Source: Lotus japonicus (Eukaryota; Streptophyta; Magnoliopsida; Fabales; Fabaceae). Taken from it: a DNA stretch of 64,000 bases. Made by a program: the position numbers and the translations under genes. The notes under the pieces are model-generated. The model searched no databases. It was not told where the DNA came from and worked only from the letters and a program-made list of their open reading frames with translations. Shown here in pieces: positions 34,031 through 46,260 of the stretch. The stretch lies in NCBI RefSeq assembly GCF_012489685.1, contig NC_080043.1, forward strand, positions 82,724,292 to 82,788,291, given 5' to 3'. The first letter of the stretch is position 1. Each line of letters starts with the position of its first letter.

Positions 34031-34536
34031 AGTTTTGACATTTTCTAGATTTTTGGGGGTCTGAATAGCTATGAGGGGGGGTCTGAATAACAATTCCTAA
34101 ACCACAAACACATGCAAAATGTGCTTTAAACCCCGCATGTTTACCCATTAGCTAGCAAGGTTCCTATTAAAGTCGAAAAACAATATCAAGATCAACCGAC
34201 AAGAGATCCTAATAAACTGCTCGACACCTGCAGAATAGAAACCAAACCAGTCAAGCAAACTATAAAACCCTACCAAAGCCATAGGGCTGGAAACAACCTG
34301 AGGGAAACAACACCATATATACAAGAAACAAAATAAGAAATCACAAGACAAACATCCGCAACCACATCACACAGAGATCCCTTGGAAGAAACCTACTAAC
34401 ATAGCCAAAGCGCTCTACTTTAACAAAAAGTATTTCAAGATGCGTTATATTTTTTCATTTTCATCTTTTTTCTAGCGATAATCCAAACATGAATAATCAT
34501 TAAAAAGTGACATTAGCATACATAATTTATAAACTA

Positions 34537-34846
34537 CTCCCGGTCATTTTTATAAGAAAAACTTGGCCAAATCACACAAACCAATGAAACATATATTTTT
34601 TATAAAATAAACTACTATGCTTAATTTCAATGATGTTTTTTCCTTTTTACAAAAACAATCACACTAATTACCATAAATGTTGACCATGCCTATTGGGTGC
34701 TTGCAATTTCCCTCCAAATTTTTGCATTGAGAATATGTCTTTTTACATTGGAATTGATTATTTGACTTAATTTTATAAAAATATTTCTTATAAAAAGGAC
34801 AAAAAAAAATTGCTAAAGTGTTTCTTATAAAAATGATCGGAGGGAG
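34537..34846. mobile_element. Stowaway MITE upstream of LOX-B
   Basis: Ends CTCCCGGTCATTTTTATAAG and CTTATAAAAATGATCGGAGG(GAG) are inverted, with TA on both sides (34535-36, 34847-48). 310 bp. Confidence 0.82.
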
Positions 34847-34894
34847 TATTTATTTCTTTTCGGTCAATGCTTTGTCTAAAATAAAATATTAATT

Positions 34895-35498
34895 TTCTTG
34901 TCAAATTCAAGTGCGTCACATTGCCCACGTCACATAATTGCCCTCATATTCTTAATTTCTATCTTCATTGTATTATATACAATGAGTGGAACAGCACTTA
35001 CAACTTAACAAGTAACCATGACTGCTTTCATATTTATATAAAATTAATACATGCACAAGGAGAAACACCAATTAAGTGTCACGAATTACTCCTTCCGTTC
35101 CTTATTATAAGTCACATTTTTTGAAAAAAAATTGTTCCTAAATATAAGTCACTTTCTAATATCTAGGAAACATTAAATAATTTTTTCCAAATTCACCATC
35201 ATATTTAATATGAAAGAGATGATGAACTTTTAATATATTAACTTGGAGCGAGAAAATTATAGAAAAGTAAATAAGGGTAGTCTAAGAAAGCTAATCATTT
35301 CCTTTACAAATTTATTATTACTAACTACTTTTCTTAATTAGTTTTTTGTGACTTATAAATATGAATAAGGTTTATTCGCCTATATATAAATACCACTGGC
35401 TTGTTCCTTACAGGTTACAGGCCTCTCCTCCCACACCTTAACCTGAAGAGTAATTTAAATTTGTAGCTTTAAGAGCAAGAGTTAGCAAGCTAGCAAAA
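34895..35498 (+). promoter_or_regulatory. LOX-B promoter with MITE insertion
   Basis: The upstream motif AATTCAAGTGCGTCACATTG (34904-34923) matches the LOX-A promoter. The TATA box TATATATAAATA lies at 35381-35392, about 110 bp before the ATG. Between them sits a MITE (35089 to about 35366), so the spacing from motif to TATA is about 480 bp against about 140 bp in LOX-A. Confidence 0.6.
35089..35366. mobile_element. MITE in the LOX-B promoter
   Basis: Left end CTCCTTCCGTTCCTTATTAT, then AAGTCACATTTTT; right end GTGACTTATAAATATGAATA, degenerate. Related to the copy at 25559. The right border is approximate. Confidence 0.6.
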
Positions 35499-36034
35499 AT
35501 GCTTGCTGTAATGAAGAGCCGAAAGATCAAGGACAAGGGCCAAAACATCAGGGGCACTGTGGTGTTGATGCCCAAAAATGTGTTGGACTTCAACGCCATC
35601 GCGTCGGTCACTAATGGGGGTCTTCTGGGCATTGCGGGGAGATCCTTTAGCCTCGCCAATGACTTGGCCGGCCATGCATATGACAGTGCCACCGCCATCC
35701 TCAGCCGTGACATCGCCATACAGTTGATCAGTGCTACCAAGACTGATGGTTTGTTCTTTCTTGGCTCTAATCCTTCTTCCACACCATCGATCTGTTTTCT
35801 TCTTTCTCAGTTCTGGACAAACATGCTTTGTTTTGTTTTTGTTTGTCAACGGACGCTAGGAAAATAATTTTTTTGATGGTAGGAAAATAATTGATTGCGT
35901 AAAACTGTAAAATAATTGAATGAACGGATAAGTTGTATACCAAATCAAAGGTAAAAATGTCTTTAATCCTTGGATTTAGTCCACTTAAAGAATCACAACT
36001 TAAAAGTCAAGAGCTTGGTAGGTAGGGTTATTAA

Positions 36035-36125
36035 TTAAGCCCTGCAGCACAAGTGGCTTGGGTTTATCCATGCTTCTAGCATGTTGTGGGTTCAAACCTG
36101 GCACACACCCTCACCATCTCAACAA
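36035..36125 (+). mobile_element. Possible SINE in LOX-B intron 1
   Basis: A-box-like GCACAAGTGGCTTGG and B-box-like GGGTTCAAACCTGGC are spaced about 50 bp apart. A repeated GTTCGAGGGTTCGATTTC (36797, 36878) further down may be a second SINE remnant. Confidence 0.35.
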
Positions 36126-37810
36126 CCAAACCCTAAATAATTAAATTGTGAATGTGAACTAGTAATTCTTATCCATTTTGATGTATTTTTATGCATTAGT
36201 TTTTCTTTTCTTTTCATATACGCAGCATAGGTGGGAGTGATGAACTCACTGTAAAAGAAGTTTTTTATGCATTAGTTGCAATTTTTCAACCGTCAAAAAA
36301 TATATTAGTAACAATTTAAACCGTAAAATCTACGAGAAATTGTTACGAAATGAAATAGGTAATGCTAGAACACAAGACTATAAAAAACTGTTAGAAAACA
36401 TTTTTCTTGTCTACAACTACAGTACTTTTGAAAAGCAATAAATGTTGTAGTGTACCAAACATAGAATGTACATAATATTAAACTTAGGGTAAAACTTACA
36501 TCAAGTTTCTTACTTCCATTTCATTAAGTTTATGTGTAATTTTTCAAATTTTGACAATAAATTCTTAACAAATGACATTTATTTTTAGAAATATATAATA
36601 GCACATGTGTCATCACATGATAGTAAATTTGATGAAATAGATTTAAGGAACTTGATCTAAGTTTCTCCCTTAAACTTATGTTTTGTTGTCATTCGGTTCC
36701 ATTACCAACACTTCCTAAAACTAGAAAAAATAATCTATATTATAGGATAAACATATTTTTGAAATAAGTAAGAATTCATAAAGAAAAAGTTAAGAGTTCG
36801 AGGGTTCGATTTCAAGACAAAGTGTATGAAGAATGATTTGTTATGAGAGTTTCACTCACGTAATATGACCAACTGAGTTCGAGGGTTCGATTTCAAGACT
36901 AGTATAATTACTTATTTTAAACAATAAATTTTGATATTAAGTATATTTTTAAAATAAATAAAACCTAAAATAAATAAATAGTTAGGAACTAGGAAACTCA
37001 CATGGGCACACAAGTGAATCATTGATCTTATGTTACTTCGATCACGCACTCACCTTTTTGTGTTTTATGAGAATTTTGTCTGTGTTGTTTAATTTGTTTA
37101 TAGCAAATGGAAATGGGAAACTTGGAAAGGAAACATATGTGCTGAAACGTCTTCCGACATTACCAACCTTGGGAGCAAAGCAGGAAGCATACAAGGTTAA
37201 ATTTGACTATGATCCTGATTTTGGAATCCCAGGAGCATTTTACATCAGAAACAAAATGCAAGCTGAGTTCTTCCTTGTCAGTCTCACCCTCGAAGACATT
37301 CCCAATCAGGGAACAATTCGCTTTGATTGCAACTCCTGGGTTTACAACCATAAATTATACAAAAACAGGCATCGCATTTTCTTCACCAATCATGTAAGCT
37401 TTGTGCTTAGCAGCAAGTGCTTTTGAAATTATAATGCTGTTTTTTTTGTTGTGAAGTTGCAAACTTTAGCCTAACTTTTTTGTGGGGTTTCTTTCATTAT
37501 ATTGAAGACATATGTTGTTGGTCAAACACCAGTAGGACTTGTTAAGTACAGAGAAGAAGAGTTGGAGAATTTAAGAGGAGATGGAACAGGGGAACGCAAA
37601 TTGCATGAAAGGGTCTATGATTATGATGTTTATAATGATTTGGGGAATCCAGATTCTAGTGCCGCTTTGGCTCGCCCAACAATTGGAGGCTCTACCACCC
37701 ATCCTTACCCTCGCAGGGTCAGAACCGGTAGAAAACCATGCAAGAAAGGTTACATTTCTATCTTTTTTTCTTCTCAATTCTATTTTAGTTTTTTGAATTA
37801 TGCTTTCAGT

Positions 37811-37917
37811 GTCCCCCCGAATGATAGTTCAAGTGGTAAGAGCTGAGAGGCCTATGTGTTGGGGAGGGGAAGGTCCAGGGATCAATTCGTGGAGGGGAAA
37901 TTTGGCCGATCAAACAA
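37811..37917 (+). mobile_element. tRNA-derived SINE in LOX-B intron 3
   Basis: ATAGTTCAAGTGGTAAGAGC (A box) and AGGGATCAATTCG (B-box-like). Similar in layout to the copy at 11958. Confidence 0.5.
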
Positions 37918-37978
37918 ATTATGCTTCCAGTAATGCATAACTATAAATAATATCTAATGACACTTGAGTATTGTAGCA

Positions 37979-38443
37979 TGATTGTATTGATGTTCACGAA
38001 GTGAACCTAGGGAGACTAAGCAGAGAAAAGAGAACTCAGTTCAAAACTCTGTCTATGTATATTCAAAAGTGAACATAGCCATTATCAAAGGCTGCTCACC
38101 TATATATACAAGGGAAACCCTAGGCTAATACAGAACCGCCTCTAACCACATGTCGCCTAAGCTAGTGTCAGACCTTAACACATTGCTTGCTTCGGAAGTC
38201 GCCTGCTTCAGCTCAGTATATGCTAAGCCGAAACAAACAACTTCCAGCCCAAGTCTAGGTCGCTCATATTAGTCCACAAGCCCATAAGAACAAGACACCA
38301 AGCCTTAAGCATTGAGACGAAGCGCATCTTAGAACTTGCACAGCCCAATTCTCTTCAAATATCACTTCATTGCTACTAAGATCGCCCGCGTCAAATCTGT
38401 GACTTAGTTTCCTTAAACGTCGCCATATCAGTTCAACTGATAT
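37979..38443 (-). repeat. Probable solo LTR in LOX-B intron 3
   Basis: On the minus strand it starts TGATATCAGTTGAACTGATA, has a TATA-like TGTATATATAGG near 38110, and ends CAATACAATCA. The start contains a perfect 18-bp palindrome. No clean 5-bp duplication was found, so limits are provisional. The LOX-B intron sequence resumes at about 38490, where it again aligns with LOX-A. Confidence 0.5.
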
Positions 38444-41257
38444 CATGCAATGTAACTAATTTGGTGCCATTTCTAAAACACAAAGCCAGGTCAAAATGTG
38501 AAAAAAATACCTGTGACTTATGAATTTATTATGTTATAAAATTGTGTAATTTTCTAACGGTTTGATGAATAATAATTTTTTCTCCCATGGTTTATGAATT
38601 TTTGCTTCTCTGGTTAGATTGCTGATATTTATCCTATTATTTGATTCTGAACAGATTCTGCCTGTGAGAAGCCTGCTGTGGACATATATGTCCCAAGAGA
38701 TGAAAATTTTGGTCACTTGAAATCATCAGATTTCCTTACATATGGACTGAAATCTTTATCTCAGAACGTATTGCCATTGTTTAAATCTGCGATTTTTGAT
38801 TTAAACTTCACGCCAAATGAATTTGATAGCTTCGAAGAAGTGCGTCGACTTTATGAAGGTGGAGTTAAGCTCCCTACAAATGTACTCAGCCAAATTAGCC
38901 CTTTACCGGTCCTTAAGGAAATCTTCCGCACAGATGGTGAAAATGTCCTCCAATTTCCGAAACCTCATGTAATCAGAGGTACGTGGTATCTTAATATAAC
39001 CACTTGTAGTAAGTTAACAAACATGTCCACTCAAAAAAACTCATTTTATTTGTTTTTATTATCGTATTCAGAGTGCGCATTTGTTGAGTTCATCCCTTTT
39101 GACAATTATTTCTTTGTTAATTTTGAGAAGTTAGTAAGTCTGCATGGATGACTGATGTTGAATTTGGAAGAGATGATTGCTGGTGTAAATCCTGGTATAA
39201 TTTGTTTGCTCCAAGTAAGTTCAATTGTTATTTTGCTAAGGATATGAAACAGGGGATTCTATGTTAAATTCTTATTGTGGATTCTAACAAAGAGGCACTA
39301 TTTTTAATCTTCCCTTCCATTCTTCTTTGATATGTCAGGAGTTCCCACCAAAAAGCAAGCTAGATGCTACGGTTTATGGTGATCAAAATAGTACATTAAC
39401 AAAAGAACACTTGGAGATCAACCTGGGTGGACTCACAGTAGATGAGGTAAGGATATAAACATGCTCCATTAAAATGCCATATTCTTTTGTGACTCAATGC
39501 TAAGGAGCAAAGTGATTGAAATTAAAATTGTGGAACAGGCACTTGGTGCTAAGAGGTTATTCATACTAGATTACCATGATGCATTCATGCCATTTTTGGA
39601 GAAGATAAACAAAATTGCAAAGGCTTATGCAACAAGGACAATCCTATTTTTGAAAGATGATGGTGCTTTAACACCACTTGCCATCGAATTGAGTCTGCCA
39701 CATCCAAACGGAGTTCAATATGGTGCTGAAAGCAAAGTCATCTTACCTGCCAACGAAGATGCTGAAGGAACAATTTGGCTACTGGCCAAGGCTCATGTTA
39801 TTGTGAATGACTCGAGCTATCATCAAGTCATGAGCCATTGGTATGAACTCCACTAGCCAGAACTACAAACAAGTTTAGTCTATGTATATATCAAATGCTT
39901 ATTAATCTATATATACTTTTCATGGGGGTCACAGGTTAAATACTCATGCAGTGATGGAGCCATTCGTCATAGCAACAAACAGACATCTCAGTGTCCTTCA
40001 CCCTATTAATAAACTCTTATATCCTCACTACCGTGACACAATAAATATCAATGGACTTGCTCGGCAAGCCTTAGTTAACGCAGATGGCATTATAGAAAAA
40101 TCATTTTTGCCAGGACAATATTCTATGGAGATGTCATCTGCAGTTTACAAGGATTGGGTTTTCACTGACCAAGCTTTACCAGCTGATCTTATTAAGAGGT
40201 GATCTTTATTAAATATACATCACGGAAATTACGAATATGTTTTGCTAATAACAAATATTTTGCTTGATTCAGAGGAATGGCAATTGAGGATCCCTCTGCC
40301 CCCTATGGTCTTCGCCTTGTTGTAGAGGACTACCCTTTTGCTGTTGACGGACTTGAGATATGGGATGCTATTAAGACATGGGTTCTAGACTATGTGTCCT
40401 TATATTACTCGACAGATGATGAAATCCAGAAAGACACTGAACTACAAGATTGGTGGAAAGATGTTGTACAGAAGGGTCATGCTGACTTGAAAGACAAGGC
40501 ATGGTGGCCTAAGATTCAAACTCTTGATGAGTTGGTTGAGTCGTGCTCTACTATCATATGGATTGCTTCAGCTCTTCATGCAGCTGTTAATTTTGGACAA
40601 TATCCTTATGGAGGTTATATCCTGAACCGCCCAACACTGAGCAGGAGATTGATTCCGGAAAAAGGAACTCCAGAATATGATGAGATGGTGAAAAATCCTC
40701 AAAAGGCTTATTTAAGAACAATCACACCAAAGTTCCAGGCCCTTCGAGATCTTTCGGTGATAGAGATATTGTCTAGGCATGCTTCTGATGAGGTCTACCT
40801 TGGACAGAGGGACAATCCAAATTGGACATCTGATACAAGGGCATTACAAGCCTTCCAGAAGTTTGGAAGCAAGCTGCAAGAAATTGAAGGGAAAATCACA
40901 GAAAGGAACAAAGATTCAAGTTTGAAAAACCGAATTGGGCCAGTTGAACTGCCTTACACTTTGCTCCTTCCTTCTAGTGAGGAAGGATTAACTTTCAGAG
41001 GAATTCCAAACAGTATCTCTATTTAAAATAGTGCGTGGTTTCCTTATCTAGTGTATTTCCTCATAAAGAGGCGATGCTTCTCTGTGTATTCATATTTGCT
41101 GCATATTTGAATCGTTAGGTTATAACTTATAAGTGTGCTTTGGCTGTAAGTTTGTATGATGTTATGTTCACTAGTATATTTAAGGTGATTGTGGCTATTT
41201 TCTTACTGCTTAGTTGTTTAGGGTGTCGCACCCTCGTTTAGTTGCTTATATTTTTTA

Positions 41258-42285
41258 GAGTAAAGTACACTCACCCCCCTTAAGGTTTGTTAGAATTACA
41301 CTCCACCTCATTCTTATCTAAAATCTACATCCCACCCCATTTTATATAGAGGCAAATTTAGTGACGAAAAATATTTTTCATTAATAATTAGTTATTATTT
41401 AAATTGTTAATCAATAATTTCAAAAAAAAAATCAATATAATCCAATAAATTTAAAAATGAAAACATCACAATCCTCCTCATTCTCTCAATCGCGTTTTTC
41501 CTCCGTAAATTCATAATGCAAATTATGCAATAGCACACCTGCCCGATTTACAAACCATATCTCGAACATAGTGAAACATGCTTGTGTTTTCATATTTGGT
41601 AATAATTCAATTTTAATCAAAATAATCTCTTTATACCTCCAATTTTCAAAATTGGGTTGTAGGCCAAAAAAGCAACACAAATGGGTGAAGAAAATAGAGA
41701 AACAAAATTATGAAAATATGAAGTGGATCTGAGGTTATTAGAGCCCAACGAGGCGGTGGAGCATCGTTTTTAACAAAATCCAACAATATCTAAGACCAAC
41801 AGAGCGTTCGCTCACAACTTCAAGGGGTGAAATTCACAAGAAGTAGTTGAACAAGTGGCTTTAGGGATGTGCGATTCACGTTCTGGGGTTCAGGTTGCAA
41901 CAAAACTTTGAGGCATGGAGATGCCATGGGGTTTCACATTGTGGGACAGTGGAGCCGTGTTAAAGGGAGTAAAGGCTTGGTGGTGGCCGTTTGTGGTGAG
42001 AAATATGATTTGGAGATAGATGGGACGTGGACTTAACAGACAGAGTGAATGGTTTTTTTAAATTTAATTCAGTAAAATTATTTTCATAAATTAATGTATG
42101 ATAGTGTATATGCATTAAATTTATTTAAATTTTTACTAATTAGTAATTAGTTTTTAGTAGTGAGGAATTTGTTTTCGTCACTAAAATTTGCCTTTATAAA
42201 AAATGGGGTGGAGTGTAGATTTTTAAAAAGAATGGGGTGGAGTGTCATTCTTGCAAATCTTGAGGGGGGTGAGTGTATTTTACTC
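41258..42285. mobile_element. Non-autonomous Mutator-like element
   Basis: Inverted ends GAGTAAAGTACACTCACCCC and its inverse GGGGTGAGTGTATTTTACTC extend for about 110 bp. A perfect 9-bp duplication TATTTTTTA flanks it (41249-41257, 42286-42294). The interior is AT-rich and non-coding. It lies 230 bp downstream of the LOX-B stop. Confidence 0.85.
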
Positions 42286-42407
42286 TATTTTTTATGTATA
42301 CTTTGTAAGTTTATTTTTAGAATCTTTTGGTGATTTTGTCTTATGGCTCATTTGAGTGAAATGAGTATGATGGGTGGTTTAAAACTTAGGTGAATTGTTT
42401 GAGCTTA

Positions 42408-43431
42408 GACCATGTACAATGCTCTCAACAATTTACCCCCCTCTCAACACCATTTTTTCTCTTCCCAACACTCTACATCATCTTCTCTCTCAAATTCAAC
42501 AAATTCTCAACAATTACCCACTCCAATGGTTTTCATTCAACACCCTACCCCACCACTCACCCTACCTCCCCACTTTTTTATTTCATATTTTTATTTAATT
42601 TTATATTTTTGTTTTATTATTTACATAAAATTATAATTATTATTTTAAATTAAATTAAAACAATAAACACTTAAAATTTTTTTTTTTTTAAATTTAGACA
42701 ATAACTTATTTTATTTCCTTAACTTAAAAATGGAAGACGACAAACTAAGCACACAATAATTTATTTTATTTTCTTAACTTAAAATGTAAGACAACAAACT
42801 AAGCACACAACACACAAATAACGTAATTAGAATTCTGGGTGTTTAGTTGGGATTTTGGTAGTTATTTGGGTAGTTAGAAGAATTCTGAGTGTTGTAATGG
42901 TGATTGTTGGGATCCATTTCAAAACAAAGGCTAATAGAAAGATAATAAGATGGTGAGAGAGATAATAAGATGGTGAAAAACTTGGTTTTTTTTTTCTGTG
43001 TCCTAATCAAACGAACCAAGTCTCTATTTATAGAGAAAAAAAATCATGAATTTTGGTATAATTTTTTGTTTCAGAATTTTTTTTTTTTTGATGAAATAAT
43101 TGAGTTCAAAAGATAAGGATAAAAGAAATCCGGCGGGCCAATCACCACGTGACACTTGTCGCAGAAAAAAAAGCACTCTCTCCTGAAGACAAGGCGCGTT
43201 AAGGTGCGTCACGCACCTTGTCTGCGCGTGTCATACACACGCCTGTCGGTGGCCACTGGCCTCGCGCCACGTGGCACACCGCAGGTGTTTCAACAATGTT
43301 GAACATCTTCAACATTTTTCCCCTCTCTCTCCCCTCCACATCACCCTCAACAATCTTCAACAACCATTATAACCTATCGACAATCTTCAACAATTTTCAA
43401 CACACATTTTCAACAACCATTATAAATGGTC
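42408..43431. mobile_element. Internally deleted PIF/Harbinger element
   Basis: Ends GACCATGTACAATG and CATTATAAATGGTC with a 3-bp TTA duplication (42405-07, 43432-34). The left third matches the left end of the full element at 43677. The right part matches the ORF1 leader region of that element, including TATA (CTCTATTTATAG, 43022-43033) and the first ORF1 codons with an intact ATG (42915-42917 complement). Both genes are otherwise gone: a direct MITE precursor. Confidence 0.82.
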
Positions 43432-44194
43432 TTATATGAGGATATTTTCACTGATTCAGAACTGTGCAAGCTGACAGATTTTATTCTATTACTGTTTGGC
43501 CAGAATGGAGAACTCTCAGGTATTCTTATGTTCTAGTACTTTTGTATCAAGATAATTTTGAGGTTCTCATTTGTTTGAACTATCACAAGTTAAATTCCAA
43601 GATTATTCATCAGAATCCAATTCATCATACTTGACAACGGGTTGAGGACTCATAGACTTAAACTACTCTCTCCTAAGACCATATACAATGGTTAAACAAA
43701 AAATGTTTTGTTTAACCCTTTTCTACCCCACTTTTTCTCTTCCCAACACTCTACATCATCTTCTCTCTCCAATTCAACAAACTTTCAACAATTACCCACT
43801 CCAATGGTTTTGTTTAACTCTCAACACCCTACCCCACCACTCACCACTCACCCTACCCCACCACTTTTTTATTTCACATTTTTATTTAATTTTATATTTT
43901 TGTTTTTATAATTACATAAAATTACAATTATCGATTTAAATTAAATTAAAACAATAAACACTTAACAATTTGTTTTTTTTTTTAAATATACTTTTTTTAA
44001 AAAAATATAGACTATAATTTTTTTTTCTTAACTTAAAATGCAAGACAACAAACTAATCATACAAGAATTTATTTTATTTTCTTAAAATAAAATGCAAGAT
44101 AACAAACTAAGCACACAATATCTTAAAATGCAAGACAAGAGAAAACTAAGCACACAACACACAAATAACGTAAATAATACGATACAAATCATCT

Positions 44195-44987
44195 TCAATC
44201 CTCAGACATTCCAAACTTTGCCCAGATGTGCTTCACTAGATCTGCTTGCAGTTCATGATGAACATTTGAATCACGCAACTCAGATCTAGCACGCACATGA
44301 TTTGCAAAAGCGGGTAAAACCTCGGTCGAGTATGGTTGCTGTGTACTAGATTCACCTTCCCCAGATTGCTCAAAATCGGTCGAACGTTGAGCATATGAAT
44401 CTCGTTCATCCTCGACAATCATATTATGTAATATGATGCATGACCTCATAATGATACTCAAGTCATCTATGTCCCACAAGTGAGCTGGTTCACGGATGAT
44501 TTTAAAGCAAGCTTGAAGAACTCTAAATGCACGTTCGATGTCCTTCCGACATCCCTCCTGAACTTTTGCAAATAACTTATCGGGTTCACTTTGAGGAAGT
44601 CTAATCGTTTTGACGAAAGTTGGATAAGAAGGATAGATACCATCGGCTAGATAGTATGCCATATTATAGGGACGACCATTCACAAAGAAATTCACAGCTG
44701 GAGCCTTTCCCTGTTCCACGTCATCAAACACTGGTGACCGATCTAGAACGTTTATGTCGTTCAACGTTCCAGGACATCCAAAAAAGGCATGCCAGATCCA
44801 TACGTCATAAGTTGCAACTGCTTCAAGAATAACTGTTGTGGTTCCCTTATCCCCTCTAGTAAATTGACCTTCCCATGCTTTAGGACAATTTTTCCACTCC
44901 CAATGCATGCAGTCAATACTCCCGATCATGCCTGGGAACCCCCGCATGTCATTAGCATGTAGTATTCTTTGCAGGTCTTCTTGGGTT
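44195..44987 (-). pseudogene. Harbinger transposase, C-terminal part
   Basis: DDE transposase of the plant Harbinger family. Catalytic residues seen: D in G-S-I-D-C-M-H-W, D in L-A-D-G-I-Y-P-S-Y and E in K-D-I-E-R-A-F-R. The conserved W-H-A-F-F-G-C-P-G and L-H-N-M-I are also present. Upstream of the ATG at 44947 the frame continues to the LTR border at 44992. The N-terminal part is at 48681-49175, beyond the inserted LTR. Confidence 0.85.
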
Positions 44988-45709
44988 GGTGCTGTAACAC
45001 CCCGATTTCGGTGGCGTCACTTTAGTAACCAAAATAAACTTAATGCGGAAAAACGTAAATATTTTTTTTTTATGACAACTAAGACTGAAATAAATAAAAC
45101 CCAAATGCGAAAGGTAACAGAACTAATACACAATACATATAACATTCCCCGCTGTAAGTAGCGACCTCGTCACGAGTAACCTCCAGTGACGGAAAGTAGA
45201 AAAGTGTAACGCCCGTAGGCAAAATGTACAATCCCCAAAATGATAGGTCAAGTGTCAGCAACACAAGCCCTCCAAAAATAAGAATAAGTCAGAGCTATGA
45301 CACTAACACCCAACCTTAATAGACTCTAATCACCCATCCCCCATACTTCCATCATCGACTCCCATCTGGTCATGCATAAAGTCCGGGTCCACGTCGAAGG
45401 CTCAATAGTAGTCATTTCGCTCCGGGTCTTCCCCGAACGACGAGGAATCACGGAAGAATCCACCAACGACATCTGACAAAAAGGGCATACATAGCCCCCC
45501 GAACACAGGTAGCACGTGCAAGGGTCAACTTACGGAATATAGGATAGAGAATACAAGACAACAGGTAAAGTATAAGGGGTATAGATATATATGTTATATA
45601 TATACATATAAGTTCTGCATTGTCTACCCTAAGGTTTAAACATAGCATGTTATCAACACTCTAGTACAATTTCATCATCAAAGCACATAACGATATCTAT
45701 CAACATCTA

Positions 45710-45800
45710 CTCATCAAAACACATAACGATGTTTATCAACATCAACTCATCAAAACACATAACGATGTTTATCAACATCAACTCATCAAAACACATAACG
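45710..45800. repeat. Tandem repeat, 36-bp unit
   Basis: Two and a half copies of a unit containing AACACATAACGATGTTTATC and ATCAACTCATC, within the solo LTR. Confidence 0.75.
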
Positions 45801-46051
45801 ATACAATTAGAGTGCATGATATGTCAATGCAACGTCACTCTCGACGGTTCCAGAAAGAATAGGCTGGGCACGTTTGAGTCGGTCCTAACACTGGCATTGT
45901 GTCGACCATAACCCCCGAGTGTCACTTACAACCTTGACATAGCCGGATCAGTCCTAACCCTGCGGGTCGACTTTTCCCTCCGCTATGCCCGACAATCAAC
46001 AGGTCGATCCTAACCTCACGGTCGATCATATCCCCCGTCGATGTCCGAATT

Positions 46052-46260
46052 ACCCGAAGGTATAAACTGTACCCGAAGGTATAAACTGTACCCGAAGGCA
46101 TAAACGGTACCCGAAGGTATAAACTGTACCCGAAGGTATAAACTGTACCCGAAGGCATAAACGGTACCCGAAGGTATAAACTGTACCCGAAGGCATAAAC
46201 TGTACCCGAAGGCATAAACGGTACCCGAAGGCATAAACTGTACCCGAAGGTATAAACTGT
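46052..46260. repeat. Tandem array, 11 copies of a 19-bp unit
   Basis: The unit is ACCCGAAGGTATAAACTGT. Copies differ only at two sites: T or C at position 10 and T or G at position 17. The order of variants (T, T, C/G repeated twice, then a mixed tail) points to growth by a 57-bp higher-order unit. It lies inside the solo LTR; no spacers, so not a CRISPR. Confidence 0.95.

Larger units (their letters stand above)
28110..34098 (-). mobile_element. Mutator-like element carrying a FAR1-OTU gene
   Basis: A perfect 9-bp target duplication AAACCACAA (28101-28109, 34099-34107) flanks inverted ends: GAATTGTTATTTAAACCCCC at the left, and GGGTCTGAATAACAATTC at the right. An inner part of the terminal repeat has AGCTATTCAGACCC (left) and GGGTCTGAATAGCT (right). 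The element is 5.99 kb and includes a later solo LTR (32236-33597) and a hAT-like MITE (28962-29690). The single gene is on the minus strand. Near both ends lie palindromic GCGCAC/GTGCG units. Confidence 0.82.
35499..41026 (+). pseudogene. Lipoxygenase LOX-B, frameshift in exon 5
   Basis: Second LOX gene. Exons: 35499-35748, 37104-37393, 37508-37748, 38655-38978, 39131-39214, 39339-39446, 39539-39840, 39935-40198, 40273-41026. All borders are GT/AG and the phases match LOX-C, except that exon 5 is 84 bp instead of 86. Two bases of a GAGAGA run are missing after G-R (near 39171-39174), so exon 6 is read out of frame and meets TGA soon. The next alternative acceptor (39135) leads to a stop at once. 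Everything else looks sound: PLAT domain, S-H-W-L-N-T-H, L-H-A-A-V-N and C-terminal isoleucine. Residues equivalent to soybean LOX-1 T556-F557 read S-F. Either a recent pseudogene or a sequencing error at this one place. Confidence 0.82.

Noticed and set aside
33718..34093. Proline/serine-rich frames on the minus strand
   Set aside because: Low-complexity GAC/CCA repeats at the MULE end; no conserved domain and overlapping frames are equally open.
39135..39214. Use of a later acceptor in LOX-B exon 5 to restore the frame
   Set aside because: Length would fit, but the shifted frame meets TGA (H-G-stop) before the deletion.
46052..46260. Array that at first looks like a CRISPR
   Set aside because: Direct tandem repeats with no spacers, in plant nuclear DNA.
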